Part shown: positions 34,662-44,254 of the stretch, piece after piece
How positions within the stretch are numbered: position 1 is the first letter of the stretch
Layout: the number at the start of each line of letters is the position of its first letter
Assembly: GCF_001469165.1 (NCBI RefSeq)
Contig: NZ_JABX01000013.1
Location: 81,696 to 145,695 of the forward strand
Direction: 5' to 3'
Length of the DNA stretch: 64,000 nt
DNA from: Thiohalocapsa sp. ML1
Lineage (GTDB): Bacteria; Pseudomonadota; Gammaproteobacteria; Chromatiales; Chromatiaceae
Translations under genes and position numbers: made by a program
The notes under the pieces: generated by a model
Seen by the model: only the letters and a program-made list of their open reading frames with translations
Database searches by the model: none
What the model was told of the DNA's origin: nothing

Positions 34662-34948
34662 AGATCGATGGCCTCGCGCAGGACCCGGTCGCGGATATGC
34701 CGATTCAGCTCGTGCTCGGGTACCAGATCGACGCGGCGATGGAGCAGATCGGCGAGATCGGCCGTCAGGGGGAGACGCTGGCCGAACATGTCGTATCCGC
34801 GCGGGAAATCGACCAGGAAATCCACGTCGCTATCGGGACGCTCCTCGCGCCGGGCGACGGAGCCGAAGACGCGGATCCGGCGTGCGCCGTAGCGCTCCCC
34901 GAGGGCGAGCACTTGCGGCTTAATGGCGGCGATTTCATCCAGCAGCAT
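34658..34948 (-). CDS. mntA: MntA-type nucleotidyltransferase antitoxin
   Basis: A 96-residue minimal nucleotidyltransferase that in characterised systems neutralises HepT by AMPylation. The active-site motif is FGSVARREERPDSDVDFLVD (G-S then D-x-D). The start chosen is MLLDEIAAIKPQ; an in-frame extension upstream consists of translated 15-bp repeats (ISVDL units) and is unlikely to be native. It is coupled to hepT (ATGA). Since hepT is frameshifted, the module is probably inactive at present but revertible. Confidence 0.85.
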   Translation of the reverse strand: MLLDEIAAIKPQVLALGERYGARRIRVFGSVARREERPDSDVDFLVDFPRGYDMFGQRLPLTADLADLLHRRVDLVPEHELNRHIRDRVLREAIDL

Positions 34949-34990
34949 CGTTGTACCGTCGGGGAAAACAGGGAAGATAAAGCCGGTGGC

Positions 34991-35035
34991 TAAGTCCACG
35001 GAGATTAAGTCCACGGAGATTAAGTCCACGGAGAT
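34991..35035. repeat. Three exact 15-bp tandem repeats upstream of mntA
   Basis: TAAGTCCACGGAGAT occurs three times without mismatch, 43 bp upstream of the mntA start. The 230 bp between here and 35267 show fragments of coding-like sequence (EHAIAALRFKEQVYRQAVDF on the minus strand) but no complete gene. Confidence 0.9.
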
Positions 35036-35267
35036 GGCGCCGCTGCCGGCCCGATCCGGTCGGTGCAGCGCGATGAGCCCGAAGTCGACGGCCTGGCGGT
35101 AGACCTGCTCCTTGAAGCGTAGCGCGGCGATCGCGTGCTCCAGCTCCGGGCAGGCCGGCAGCGCGGCCAGGGGCTCCGGTGCCCGAGTTTAACTGCATCC
35201 GCGCAAGCTGCGCGTAATCGGAACATCCTCGTACTCGGCGAGCAGCGTGGTTCCCATGAGCGGCTTC

Positions 35268-36857
<1,590 letters not shown>

Positions 36858-37120
36858 GGGCGGGCTCCGGCGGTTGCGCAATGCTCGATTGTGCCACTGG
36901 CCGGCGTACCGCTGCGCCCTCTGGGCACGGCATGCGAGTCCGTTGACACGCGTCAGCCGAACGCCGCGCCCGATTGCGCAACTGCATGTCGGCACGGCAG
37001 GGCAGGGAGGACACTGTGCCCTGTTGGTCGCGAATGTCTGCCGCGGTGCGCACCGGACAAGCCCGTGCGTGCGCGGCATCGCGGCTGTCCGGCAGTCCCC
37101 GCGCAAGAGGAGCGTCCCGC

Positions 37121-38821
37121 ATGTCTTCCAGTCAGCTTCGCATCGTCGTCATCGGCGGCTCCGCCGCCGGCCCCAAGGCCGCCGCCAAGGCCCGCCGGAT
37201 GGACGAGCACGCGAGCATCACGTTGGTCCAGCGCGAGCCGGACCTGTCCATGGCCTCCTGCGGCTTTCCGTACTACGTCGGTGGCACCTTCGACGACCGC
37301 AACCTGCTCATCTGCACGCCGGCCGGCATCGTTCGCGACCCGGCCTTCTACGGCAAGGCCAAGGCCATCGACGCCCGCGTCGAGACCGAGGCGCTGGCCG
37401 TCGACCGCGACGCGAAGACGGTCACCTGCGAGCACCTGCCGAGCGGCGAGCGCTGCACACTGCCCTACGACCGCCTGATCATCGCCACCGGCGCCTCGCC
37501 GATGTGCCCGTCGGCACCGGGCTTCGAGCTCGACGGCGTGCTGACGCTGCACTCCATGGCCGACGCCGACGCGCTGCGCGCCGTGCGCGACGAGCACAAG
37601 GCCACCAAGGCCATCGTCGTCGGCGGCGGGCTGATCGGCTTTGAGGTCTGCGAGGCACTGCGCCTCGCCGGCATCGACACCACCGTGGTGGAGAAAACCA
37701 CGCAGATCCTGCCCTTTCTGGACCCGGACTTGGCGAAGCTGGTGGAGAACCACATCCGCGCCCACGGGCCGGACATCATCGTCGGCAACGGCGTGGCGGA
37801 GTTCCTGGGCGAGGACGGCAGCCTTGTCGGCGTCAAGCTCGACAACGGCACCGAGCTGCCGTGCCAGGTGGCCGTGGTCGCGGTCGGCGTGCGGCCCAAC
37901 GTCGGCCTGGCCATGGCGTGCGGCATCGAGATCGGCGACACCGGCGGCATCCGCGTCAACGAGTGCATGCAGACCTCGGACCCGGACGTCTATGCCGTCG
38001 GCGACTGCGTGGAATGCACCTCGCTGATCACCGGTCAGAAGCTCCGCGCGCCCTACGGCGACATCGCCAACCTCCAGGGCCGCGTCGCCGGCCGCAACGT
38101 GGTCCACGAGGGTTCCGCGCGCTTCCCCGGCATCACCCAGACCGGCATCTGCAAGATCTTCGACTACACCGTCGGTTTCACCGGCCTGTCCGCCCAGCGT
38201 GCCGCCGAGGCCGGTCTCAGTGTCGAGACCGCGACCATCTCAGGGCTGGATATCCCGGTGTTCATGGGCGGCAAGCTCCTGATCAGCAAGATGGTGGCGG
38301 AGCGCGGCAGCGGGCGCATCGTCGGCTTCCAGTGCATCGGGCCGGGAGACGTGAGCAAGCGCGTCGCCGTCGTCGCCACCGCCATCCGCGGCGGTCTCAC
38401 GGTGGCCGACATGGTCAACGCCGACCTGCCCTACGCGCCGCCGTACTCGCTGGCGCTGGACCACGTCATCGTCGCCGCCCATGTGCTCGAGAACAAGCTG
38501 GAAGGGCGCATGCAGGGGCTCTCGGTCAGCGAGGTCAAGCAGCGCGTCGACAGCGGCGCCGACTGCTTCCTGCTCGATACGCGAAGCCCTGCCGAGTTCG
38601 AGCAGATGCGCCTCGGCGTCGGCGAGACCCTGATCCCGCTCGGCGCCCTGCGCGACCGACTCGACGAGCTGCCGCAGGACAAGGATCGCGAGGTCATTCT
38701 TTACTGCAAGATCTCGCTGCGTGGCTACGAGGGTGCCGCAATCCTCAATGCCCACGGCTGGCGCAACGTCAAGGTCATGGAAGGCGGGCTGATGGCTTGG
38801 CCGTATCCGCGGGAGAAGTAG
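37121..38821 (+). CDS. FAD-dependent pyridine nucleotide-disulfide oxidoreductase with rhodanese domain
   Basis: A 566-residue enzyme of the CoA-disulfide reductase/NADH:persulfide reductase class. FAD-binding VVIGGSAAGPKAAAKAR opens the protein; the single redox Cys lies in MASCGFPYYVGG; NAD-binding AIVVGGGLIGFEVCEAL and the FAD-closing DVYAVGDCVE follow. The C-terminal 100 residues are a rhodanese domain with active Cys in VILYCKISLRGYEGA. Such fusions reduce polysulfide, CoA-persulfide or CoA disulfide with NAD(P)H. AAGAGGAG lies eight bases before the ATG. It is divergent from the nitrilase fusion gene. Confidence 0.9.
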   Translation: MSSSQLRIVVIGGSAAGPKAAAKARRMDEHASITLVQREPDLSMASCGFPYYVGGTFDDRNLLICTPAGIVRDPAFYGKAKAIDARVETEALAVDRDAKTVTCEHLPSGERCTLPYDRLIIATGASPMCPSAPGFELDGVLTLHSMADADALRAVRDEHKATKAIVVGGGLIGFEVCEALRLAGIDTTVVEKTTQILPFLDPDLAKLVENHIRAHGPDIIVGNGVAEFLGEDGSLVGVKLDNGTELPCQVAVVAVGVRPNVGLAMACGIEIGDTGGIRVNECMQTSDPDVYAVGDCVECTSLITGQKLRAPYGDIANLQGRVAGRNVVHEGSARFPGITQTGICKIFDYTVGFTGLSAQRAAEAGLSVETATISGLDIPVFMGGKLLISKMVAERGSGRIVGFQCIGPGDVSKRVAVVATAIRGGLTVADMVNADLPYAPPYSLALDHVIVAAHVLENKLEGRMQGLSVSEVKQRVDSGADCFLLDTRSPAEFEQMRLGVGETLIPLGALRDRLDELPQDKDREVILYCKISLRGYEGAAILNAHGWRNVKVMEGGLMAWPYPREK

Positions 38822-39065
38822 GGCGGGCGCGTCCACGCTCGCGACGCGGCGGTGCCGGCTTCACGCGGGACCTGGTGAGCGGCTTTTTCGCGCCGGGCGC
38901 CTGCTCGGGCAGGCGCCGCTGGTGTACGGGCATGCGCTGATTCCCGGCACCGCCCTGCTGCCGGACCTGCCGCCGGTGGACGTGGTGCTGTACCGCGCCC
39001 GGCAGACGCGCATCGGCGATCTGTTGGCGCAGCGCTTTGCGGAGACGCCGCCGCGGGCGGCCTGA
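38822..39065 (+). pseudogene. C-terminal remnant of an unidentified gene
   Basis: A frame ending TGA at 39063-39065 encodes PLVYGHALIPGTALLPDL, PPVDVVLYRARQTRIGDLLA and QRFAETPPRAA, with normal coding composition but no start. It may be the end of a LysR-type regulator or another enzyme; I cannot tell. The remainder of the gap up to 39201 shows nothing. Confidence 0.35.
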
Positions 39066-39201
39066 GGGTGATGTCGGTGGTCGATGTCGCGGGGTTTGGC
39101 GTGATGGGCTGCTCCGCGCGGTGCCGGTAACGCGTGCGATCCCGATGGTCCGAGCGCTCGGATTCAGCTCCCGGCCTGCCGAGGCAAGGCGGAACGGGGC
39201 A

Positions 39202-39948
39202 TCAGCGGCGGTCGGCGCGATTCGCCTGCACGAGCTTCAGCGTGCGGTCGAAGAGCGGCTCCAGCGAGGCGTCGTGGCTCACGAACACCAGTGTCGCGCC
39301 GCTCATCGCGCATTCGTCGAAGAGCAACTGCACGAAGGTGCGGCGGCGGTCGGCGTCGAGCGATGAGGTCGGCTCGTCGGCGATGACGAGCTCGGGCGCG
39401 CCCATCAGCGCGCGGGCGGCGGCGACGCGCTGCTGCTGGCCGACGCTGAGCGACGTGACCGGCTCGCGTAGCAGTTCCCGGTCGGCAAGGTCCAGATGGC
39501 CCAGCAGCCGCTTGGCCTCTGTGCGCAGGTCCGGCGAGCGCGCCAGCGCGCGCTCGCGGCGCAGCGCCGAGAAGCGGCAGGGCAAGAGCACGTTGTCGAC
39601 GATGCCCAAATACGGGATCAGGTTGAACTGCTGAAAGATGTAGCCGATGTGATCGGCGCGGAAGCGGTCGCGCGCCGCGCCGGACAGGCCCTCCAGTGCC
39701 TGCCCGAGCACCTGCACGCTGCCCGCCTGCGCCACGGTGACGCCGGCCAGCAGCCCCAGCAGCGTACTCTTGCCGCTGCCGCTCGGCCCCTCGATGAAAA
39801 GCCGCTCGCCGCGGCCGACGGCGACGTCCTCCAGCACCAGGATCTCCGGGCCGCGGCGGCGCCAGCGGAAGCGCACGCCGTCGAGCCGGACCACGGGTTC
39901 CGGCGCGGCGGCGGGCGCCGCATGCAGCTCCCGCGGCGCGGCGAGCAT
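39202..39948 (-). CDS. ABC transporter ATPase (LolD/MacB-like) linked to the ZrgA-type gene
   Basis: A 248-residue ATP-binding protein with all motifs intact: Walker A IEGPSGSGKSTLLGLLAG, signature LSVGQQQRVAAARAL, Walker B LVIADEPTSSLDA and the switch His in LVFVSHDAS. The LolD/MacB type normally works with an FtsX-like permease, which is not found on either side. Its start ATG shares one base with the stop of the ZrgA-like gene, so the two are coupled in the zinc operon. The upstream in-frame extension to 40107 overlaps that gene and is rejected. Confidence 0.87.
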   Translation of the reverse strand: MLAAPRELHAAPAAAPEPVVRLDGVRFRWRRRGPEILVLEDVAVGRGERLFIEGPSGSGKSTLLGLLAGVTVAQAGSVQVLGQALEGLSGAARDRFRADHIGYIFQQFNLIPYLGIVDNVLLPCRFSALRRERALARSPDLRTEAKRLLGHLDLADRELLREPVTSLSVGQQQRVAAARALMGAPELVIADEPTSSLDADRRRTFVQLLFDECAMSGATLVFVSHDASLEPLFDRTLKLVQANRADRR

Positions 39949-40556
39949 CAAAGCTCCAGCTCGTGGCGGTCCGGGGTCAGCTCCGCGCCGCGTTGGCCGG
40001 CGGAGGTCACGAGCTGCACGCGGAGCTTCTCCTTGCCCGGGAACACTTCGAATAGCTTCACGTCCAGTTGGTTCAGCGAGGCGGGCTTCGCACAGGTAAA
40101 GGCCCACTCGGCATGGGCGTCGGCGTGGGCTTCATCGTCGCCGCCGCTATCGCCGTGGTCGTGTCCGTGCGCGTGGCCCTCCGGCTCGCCGAGGTCCAGC
40201 GTCACCTGGTGCGAGATCTGCGCGCACTCGGCCTCGGGATTCGGCACGAACAGCGCGGCCCCGTCTTCGAGCTGCTTGCGCGCGGCGTCGATGGCCGCGC
40301 GCTGCTCCGCGGTGCGCGGCGGGTGCTCGAAGCCGACAATGTTCATCGCCGGCGTGTTCAGCTCCACCAGCAGCGAGTCGGCGTCCACGGCGACGTTCAG
40401 CTCCGCGACGCCGTGCACGTGCGCGCCATGTTGGCGATGCTCGTGCCCGTGCCCGTGGTCGTGGTCGTGATCATGCTTGCCGGCGACGGCGGGGATGGCG
40501 AGGCTCGCCAGCAGGGCTAGCAACACCGGGCGGGGCAGGGTGCGGGTCGGGGTCAT
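39948..40556 (-). CDS. ZrgA-family (DUF2796) periplasmic zinc-uptake protein
   Basis: A 202-residue secreted protein with a signal peptide ending IPAVAG and two His/Asp-rich stretches, the first directly after the signal (DHDHDHGHGHEHRQHGAHVH) and the second central (GHAHGHDHGDSGGDDEAHAD). The domain features ELNVAVDADSLLVELNTPAM and NIVGFEHPPRT match DUF2796/ZrgA. It should capture zinc in the periplasm. It follows zur by 34 bp. Confidence 0.88.
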   Translation of the reverse strand: MTPTRTLPRPVLLALLASLAIPAVAGKHDHDHDHGHGHEHRQHGAHVHGVAELNVAVDADSLLVELNTPAMNIVGFEHPPRTAEQRAAIDAARKQLEDGAALFVPNPEAECAQISHQVTLDLGEPEGHAHGHDHGDSGGDDEAHADAHAEWAFTCAKPASLNQLDVKLFEVFPGKEKLRVQLVTSAGQRGAELTPDRHELEL

Positions 40557-40590
40557 GTCAGCTCCTCTTGCTGTGGGGATGTGGCATTGG

Positions 40591-41046
40591 TCAGTCGGTG
40601 CCCCTCTTGGTCGCGCAGAGCGAGCAGGTGCCTATGACCTCGACAATGGGCCGGGTGGGCCGAAAGCCGGTCTCGGAGGCCACGGAGGCGAGGCTGCCGG
40701 CGATGGCCGCGTCCTCCAGCTCCGTAACGCCGCCGCAGCCGTCGCAGATCAGAAACTGGCTCACGTGCGGGTGCTCCGGGTGCGTGCAGCCGACGTAGGC
40801 GTGCAGGGTTTCGAGCTTGTGTACAAGGCCTTGGGCGAGCAGCCAGTCCAGCGCGCGATACACGGTCGGCGGTGCCGCCGTGCCGCCGTCGCGGATGTGG
40901 TCCAGGATCTCGTAGGCGCCCACCGGGCGCTCGGCACGGCACACCAGCTCCAGCACCCGGCGGCGCTGGGCGGTGAGGCGCACGCCGCGTTCCGCGCAGA
41001 GTGACTCGGCGCGGGCGAGTGCGTTGTTCAGGGTGTCTTCGTTCAT
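40591..41046 (-). CDS. zur: Zinc uptake regulator Zur (Fur family)
   Basis: A 151-residue Fur-family repressor. The N-terminal winged helix reads LTAQRRRVLELVCRAERPVG and PPTVYRALDWLLAQGLVHK; metal-binding residues are His/Cys-rich (YVGCTHPEHPHVSQFLICDG) and the structural zinc pairs are ICDGCG and GTCSLCA. The zinc-uptake neighbourhood identifies it as Zur rather than Fur. The start is MNEDTLNNALAR; an upstream extension to 41382 overlaps znuB. It probably autoregulates the operon through the Zur-box candidate at 43897. Confidence 0.92.
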   Translation of the reverse strand: MNEDTLNNALARAESLCAERGVRLTAQRRRVLELVCRAERPVGAYEILDHIRDGGTAAPPTVYRALDWLLAQGLVHKLETLHAYVGCTHPEHPHVSQFLICDGCGGVTELEDAAIAGSLASVASETGFRPTRPIVEVIGTCSLCATKRGTD

Positions 41047-41180
41047 CTGCGCGCAGGCTCGTTTGGGCGTGGCTAGGCTGCTTGTCCTTAGGCTGTGCGT
41101 GGTCGTTGCGTTGTCGTCGTCGCCTGCGACGCCGACCAGAAACGCCGCCTTCATCCAAGCAGGCTGCGGCTCGTCTCCGC

Positions 41181-42023
41181 TCAGGCGTCGGGCCGCGGCG
41201 CCCGCGCCCGGCGCGCGACGCCCGCCGTGAGCGCCGAGACCAGATAGAGCGCGCCCGCCAGCAGAATGATGGTCGGCCCCGGGGGCAGGTCCGGCGCATA
41301 GGACAACGCGAGCCCGCCGCTGGTGATGGCCGCACCGAGCAGCGTCGCCGCGACCATCATGCCGGTGATGGAATGCGTCCATTGTCCGGCCATCGCCGCA
41401 GGCAGGGTCAACAGCGCGATCACCAGAATCAGGCCCACCACCTGAATCATCAACACCACGGTGAGGGCCACCAGCACCAACAGCAGCAGGTACAGCGCCG
41501 CCACGGGCAGGCCGCGCAGTCGCGCGAAGTCCTCATCGAAGGCGACCGCGATGAAGTGCCGGTACAGGAGCGCCACCACCACCAGCAGCGCCAAGTCCAG
41601 GAACCCCATGAACCACAGCTCGCGGGTCGGTACCAAGAGAATGTTCCCGAACAGAAAGCTCATCAGGTCCGTGGTGTAGCCCGGCGTCTGCGCGATGAAC
41701 AGGATGCCGACGGCCATGCCGATGGCCCAGAGCGCACCGATGGCGGTGTCCTCGCCGGTGTGCCAGGTGAGCCGCACCCAGCCGATCAGCAGCGCCGAGA
41801 TTACCGCGGCGGCAAGCGCCCCGAGCAGCGGGTCGAAGCCGAAATAGAGCGCCGCACCCATGCCGCCAAGCACGGAGTGGGCGATGCCGCCGGCGAGAAA
41901 CGCAATACGCTTGACCACCACGAAGGGGCCGATGAGCCCGCAGCCGATGCTCGCGAGCAGCCCCGCCAGCAGCGCCTGGCGCAGAAAGGGCTGCTCGGCG
42001 ACGGCGACGATGAATTCACCCAT
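41181..42023 (-). CDS. znuB: Zinc ABC transporter permease ZnuB
   Basis: A 280-residue inner-membrane permease of the ABC-3 metal family with about eight helices. Landmarks are FLRQALLAGLLASIGCGLIG, IGPFVVVKRIAFLAGGIAHS and GLILVIALLTLPAAMAGQW. It is joined to znuC by an 8-bp overlap. The 134-bp gap to zur shows no terminator and no second Zur box that I can see. Confidence 0.93.
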   Translation of the reverse strand: MGEFIVAVAEQPFLRQALLAGLLASIGCGLIGPFVVVKRIAFLAGGIAHSVLGGMGAALYFGFDPLLGALAAAVISALLIGWVRLTWHTGEDTAIGALWAIGMAVGILFIAQTPGYTTDLMSFLFGNILLVPTRELWFMGFLDLALLVVVALLYRHFIAVAFDEDFARLRGLPVAALYLLLLVLVALTVVLMIQVVGLILVIALLTLPAAMAGQWTHSITGMMVAATLLGAAITSGGLALSYAPDLPPGPTIILLAGALYLVSALTAGVARRARAPRPDA

Positions 42024-42816
42024 GGTCGCTGACCCGCGCGGGCTCGGTGTGGCCGTCGGCGTCGGCGTGCGGCTCGCCGTGGCCGTGGCTGATGTGGCGC
42101 ACGCGCTCGCCGTAGAGATCCTGGATCATCTGGCCGTCGATGCGCTCCGTGGTGTGGCATACGAGGGTGCGGTTGAGGCACGCGACGCGGGTCACATAGC
42201 CCGAAATGAAGGCGATGTCGTGGGAGACGACGAGGATCGTTAGCCTGCGGTTCAGGTGGGCCAGCAGCTCGAAGATCTCGCCCTCCAGGCGCTGGTCGAT
42301 GTTGGCGGTGGGCTCGTCCAGGATCAGGAGCTTGGGCTCCGCCACCAGCGCGCGGGCGAGCAGCACCCGTTGCAACTGGCCGCCGGAGAGCGTGCCGATC
42401 TGGCGCGGCGCCAGGTCCAGTGCCTCCACCTCGTCCAGCGCCGCGGCGGCCGCCCGGCGGTCCGCGCGGCTCCAGGTGCCGAGGCGCCAGCCCAGGCCGA
42501 AGCGGCCCATCAGCACGACGTCCTCGACGCCGATGGGAAAGTCCCGCTGGAAGCCCGGGTGCTGCGGCACATAGCCGATCTGCCGGCGCGCGCGCCGCGG
42601 CGACTCGCCGAAGACGCGGATGCGCCCCGCGCGCGGCCTCAGCAGCCCGAGGATGAGCTTGAGCAGCGTGCTCTTGCCGCCGGCGTTGGGGCCGACGATG
42701 CCGAGGAACTCGCCATCGGCGATGGTCAGTGTCACGTCGGACAGCACCGGCACCGCGCCGTACGCGAACTGCAGGCCGCTGATCTCGACCGCGGGCTGGG
42801 CGTGCGGGGGCGTCAC
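42016..42816 (-). CDS. znuC: Zinc ABC transporter ATPase ZnuC
   Basis: A 266-residue ATPase of the metal uptake system with intact Walker A (IVGPNAGGKSTLLKLILG), signature LSGGQLQRVLLARAL, Walker B LLILDEPTANID and switch His LVVSHDIAF. The C-terminus is His-rich (HISHGHGEPHADADGH), as in many ZnuC proteins. I start at the GTG of VTPPHAQPAVEISGL, three bases after the znuA stop; the huge upstream extension in this frame is the shadow of znuA. Confidence 0.93.
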   Translation of the reverse strand: MTPPHAQPAVEISGLQFAYGAVPVLSDVTLTIADGEFLGIVGPNAGGKSTLLKLILGLLRPRAGRIRVFGESPRRARRQIGYVPQHPGFQRDFPIGVEDVVLMGRFGLGWRLGTWSRADRRAAAAALDEVEALDLAPRQIGTLSGGQLQRVLLARALVAEPKLLILDEPTANIDQRLEGEIFELLAHLNRRLTILVVSHDIAFISGYVTRVACLNRTLVCHTTERIDGQMIQDLYGERVRHISHGHGEPHADADGHTEPARVSDHG

Positions 42817-42818
42817 CG

Positions 42819-43829
42819 TCAGCGGGTCTCGGCTTGGCCGGCGGCGCCGTCGGTATCGCCGTAGGCGCCCACCAGAATGTCCGCGAGCCGATGCAGCGCC
42901 CCCGCGTAGTCCGTGGCGAGCGGGTCCACCGGCTCGACGCGGCCGTCGATGGCCTTTGCCACCTGCTGCGCGGCGCGCTGGTCGAACTGCGGTTGCACCA
43001 GGATGACGCGGGCGCCGCTCGCCTGCGCCTGCTCGATCAGCGCGGTCAGCCGGCGCGCGCCGGGCTCCTTGCCCTGATATTCGATGGGGATCTGCACGAG
43101 CGAGTAGGCGTCGGCGAAGTAGCCCCAGGCCGGGTGATAGACCAGAAAGCCACGCCGTTCCAGGCCGGCGAGCTTCCGCGTCAGCTCGGCGTCCAGGGCT
43201 GCTAGCTCCGCGTCGAAGGCGGCTTGATTGGCTGCGTAGGCCTCGGCGCCGGCGGGGTCCAGCGCGCTGAGCTGCTCGCGGATGGTCATCAGCATCTGCC
43301 GCACCAGCCGCGGGCTGGTCCAGACGTGGGCGTCCATGGCCTCGCCGTCGTGCTCCGGGGCCTGGTCGTGCCCGTCGTCTTGAGCATGCTCGTGCTCGTG
43401 CGCGTCGGCATGACGATGGGCCGCCTGCGGGCGGAGCCTCAGCCCGTCGCGCAGATCGACAATGGGCATGTCCGGGTTTGCCGCGGCGATGCGCTTCATC
43501 CACGCATCCTCGAACGGCATGCCGACTCGAAAGTACAGGTCCGCGTTTGCGAGCGCCGTGATCTGCCGCGGCGTCGGCTCGTAAGTGTGCGGGCTGTGGC
43601 CCGGCTGCACCAGCGAATGCACGCTCACCCGCTCGCCGCCGACGCGCTCGACGAAGGTCGCGAGCGGCAGCACACTGACGAAGGCATCGAGCGTGGCGGC
43701 GACGGCCGGGACGCCCGGCAGCAGCGCGAGCAAGAGCAGCGCGAGCGCGCGGGGCCGTAGGCATGCGCCCGCGCGGCGCGGTGGACAGGCTCGGTGGGAT
43801 GGGGTGTTGGAGATCACGGCGCTCGGCAC
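42819..43829 (-). CDS. znuA: Zinc ABC transporter substrate-binding protein ZnuA
   Basis: A 336-residue periplasmic binding protein of the cluster A-I metal family. A signal peptide (LLLLALLPGVPAVAA) precedes VSVLPLATFVERVGGERV; the zinc ligands are His in GHSPHTYEPTP, His in DAHVWTSPRL and His in LVYHPAWGYF. A His/Asp-rich loop (HRHADAHEHEHAQDDGHDQ) between the first two ligands is typical of ZnuA. It is the first gene of znuA-znuC-znuB-zur-zrgA-ATPase, and a palindromic Zur-box candidate lies 68 bp upstream. Confidence 0.95.
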   Translation of the reverse strand: MPSAVISNTPSHRACPPRRAGACLRPRALALLLLALLPGVPAVAATLDAFVSVLPLATFVERVGGERVSVHSLVQPGHSPHTYEPTPRQITALANADLYFRVGMPFEDAWMKRIAAANPDMPIVDLRDGLRLRPQAAHRHADAHEHEHAQDDGHDQAPEHDGEAMDAHVWTSPRLVRQMLMTIREQLSALDPAGAEAYAANQAAFDAELAALDAELTRKLAGLERRGFLVYHPAWGYFADAYSLVQIPIEYQGKEPGARRLTALIEQAQASGARVILVQPQFDQRAAQQVAKAIDGRVEPVDPLATDYAGALHRLADILVGAYGDTDGAAGQAETR

Positions 43830-43896
43830 CTGTGGGGTGAAGGGGAAGACCGGCTGCGGATTCTGCCGGGCGGGGCGCTGTTATCGCCGTCCGCGC

Positions 43897-43917
43897 GAGC
43901 GTAACAGTATAACGCTC
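43897..43917. promoter_or_regulatory. Candidate Zur box upstream of znuA
   Basis: GAGCGTAACAGTATAACGCTC is a 21-bp palindrome with 8 of 10 base pairs matched and the TAACA/TATAAC core of gammaproteobacterial Zur sites. It lies 68 bp before the znuA ATG. The rest of the 425-bp gap up to 44254 holds no gene that I can support. Confidence 0.65.
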
Positions 43918-44254
43918 CGCGCAGGGCGCGCCAGGGGCCGCCACGAGCCCCAGGGTTGCCGGAAGCCCAAGCACGATGGGGGCTACTGCCCGATCTGCCG
44001 GCGACGGGCGGTCGGCGATCGATGCGAATGGGCAAGATGTCAAGTGCCGCGCAGCATCGGCCGCGGGCGGTTCGCGCCGACTGTCAAGAACATTTCACAG
44101 TCAGGCGCGGCCACAGATCCGAGAAACGAGACCGCCGTCACCATTGCCATTGCTTTGCTTGGGTATCGTGCGCGGATCGTGGAAGCCGACCGACGAGCGT
44201 GCGCCGTGCCCGGTCGGGCATCCGCCCTGCTTAGGTCATTAGCCGGAGATTTCG

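Noticed and set aside
37861..38940. Second large frame within the FAD/rhodanese gene
   Set aside because: It is a plus-strand out-of-frame shadow with Arg-rich composition; the real frame has intact FAD, NAD and rhodanese motifs.
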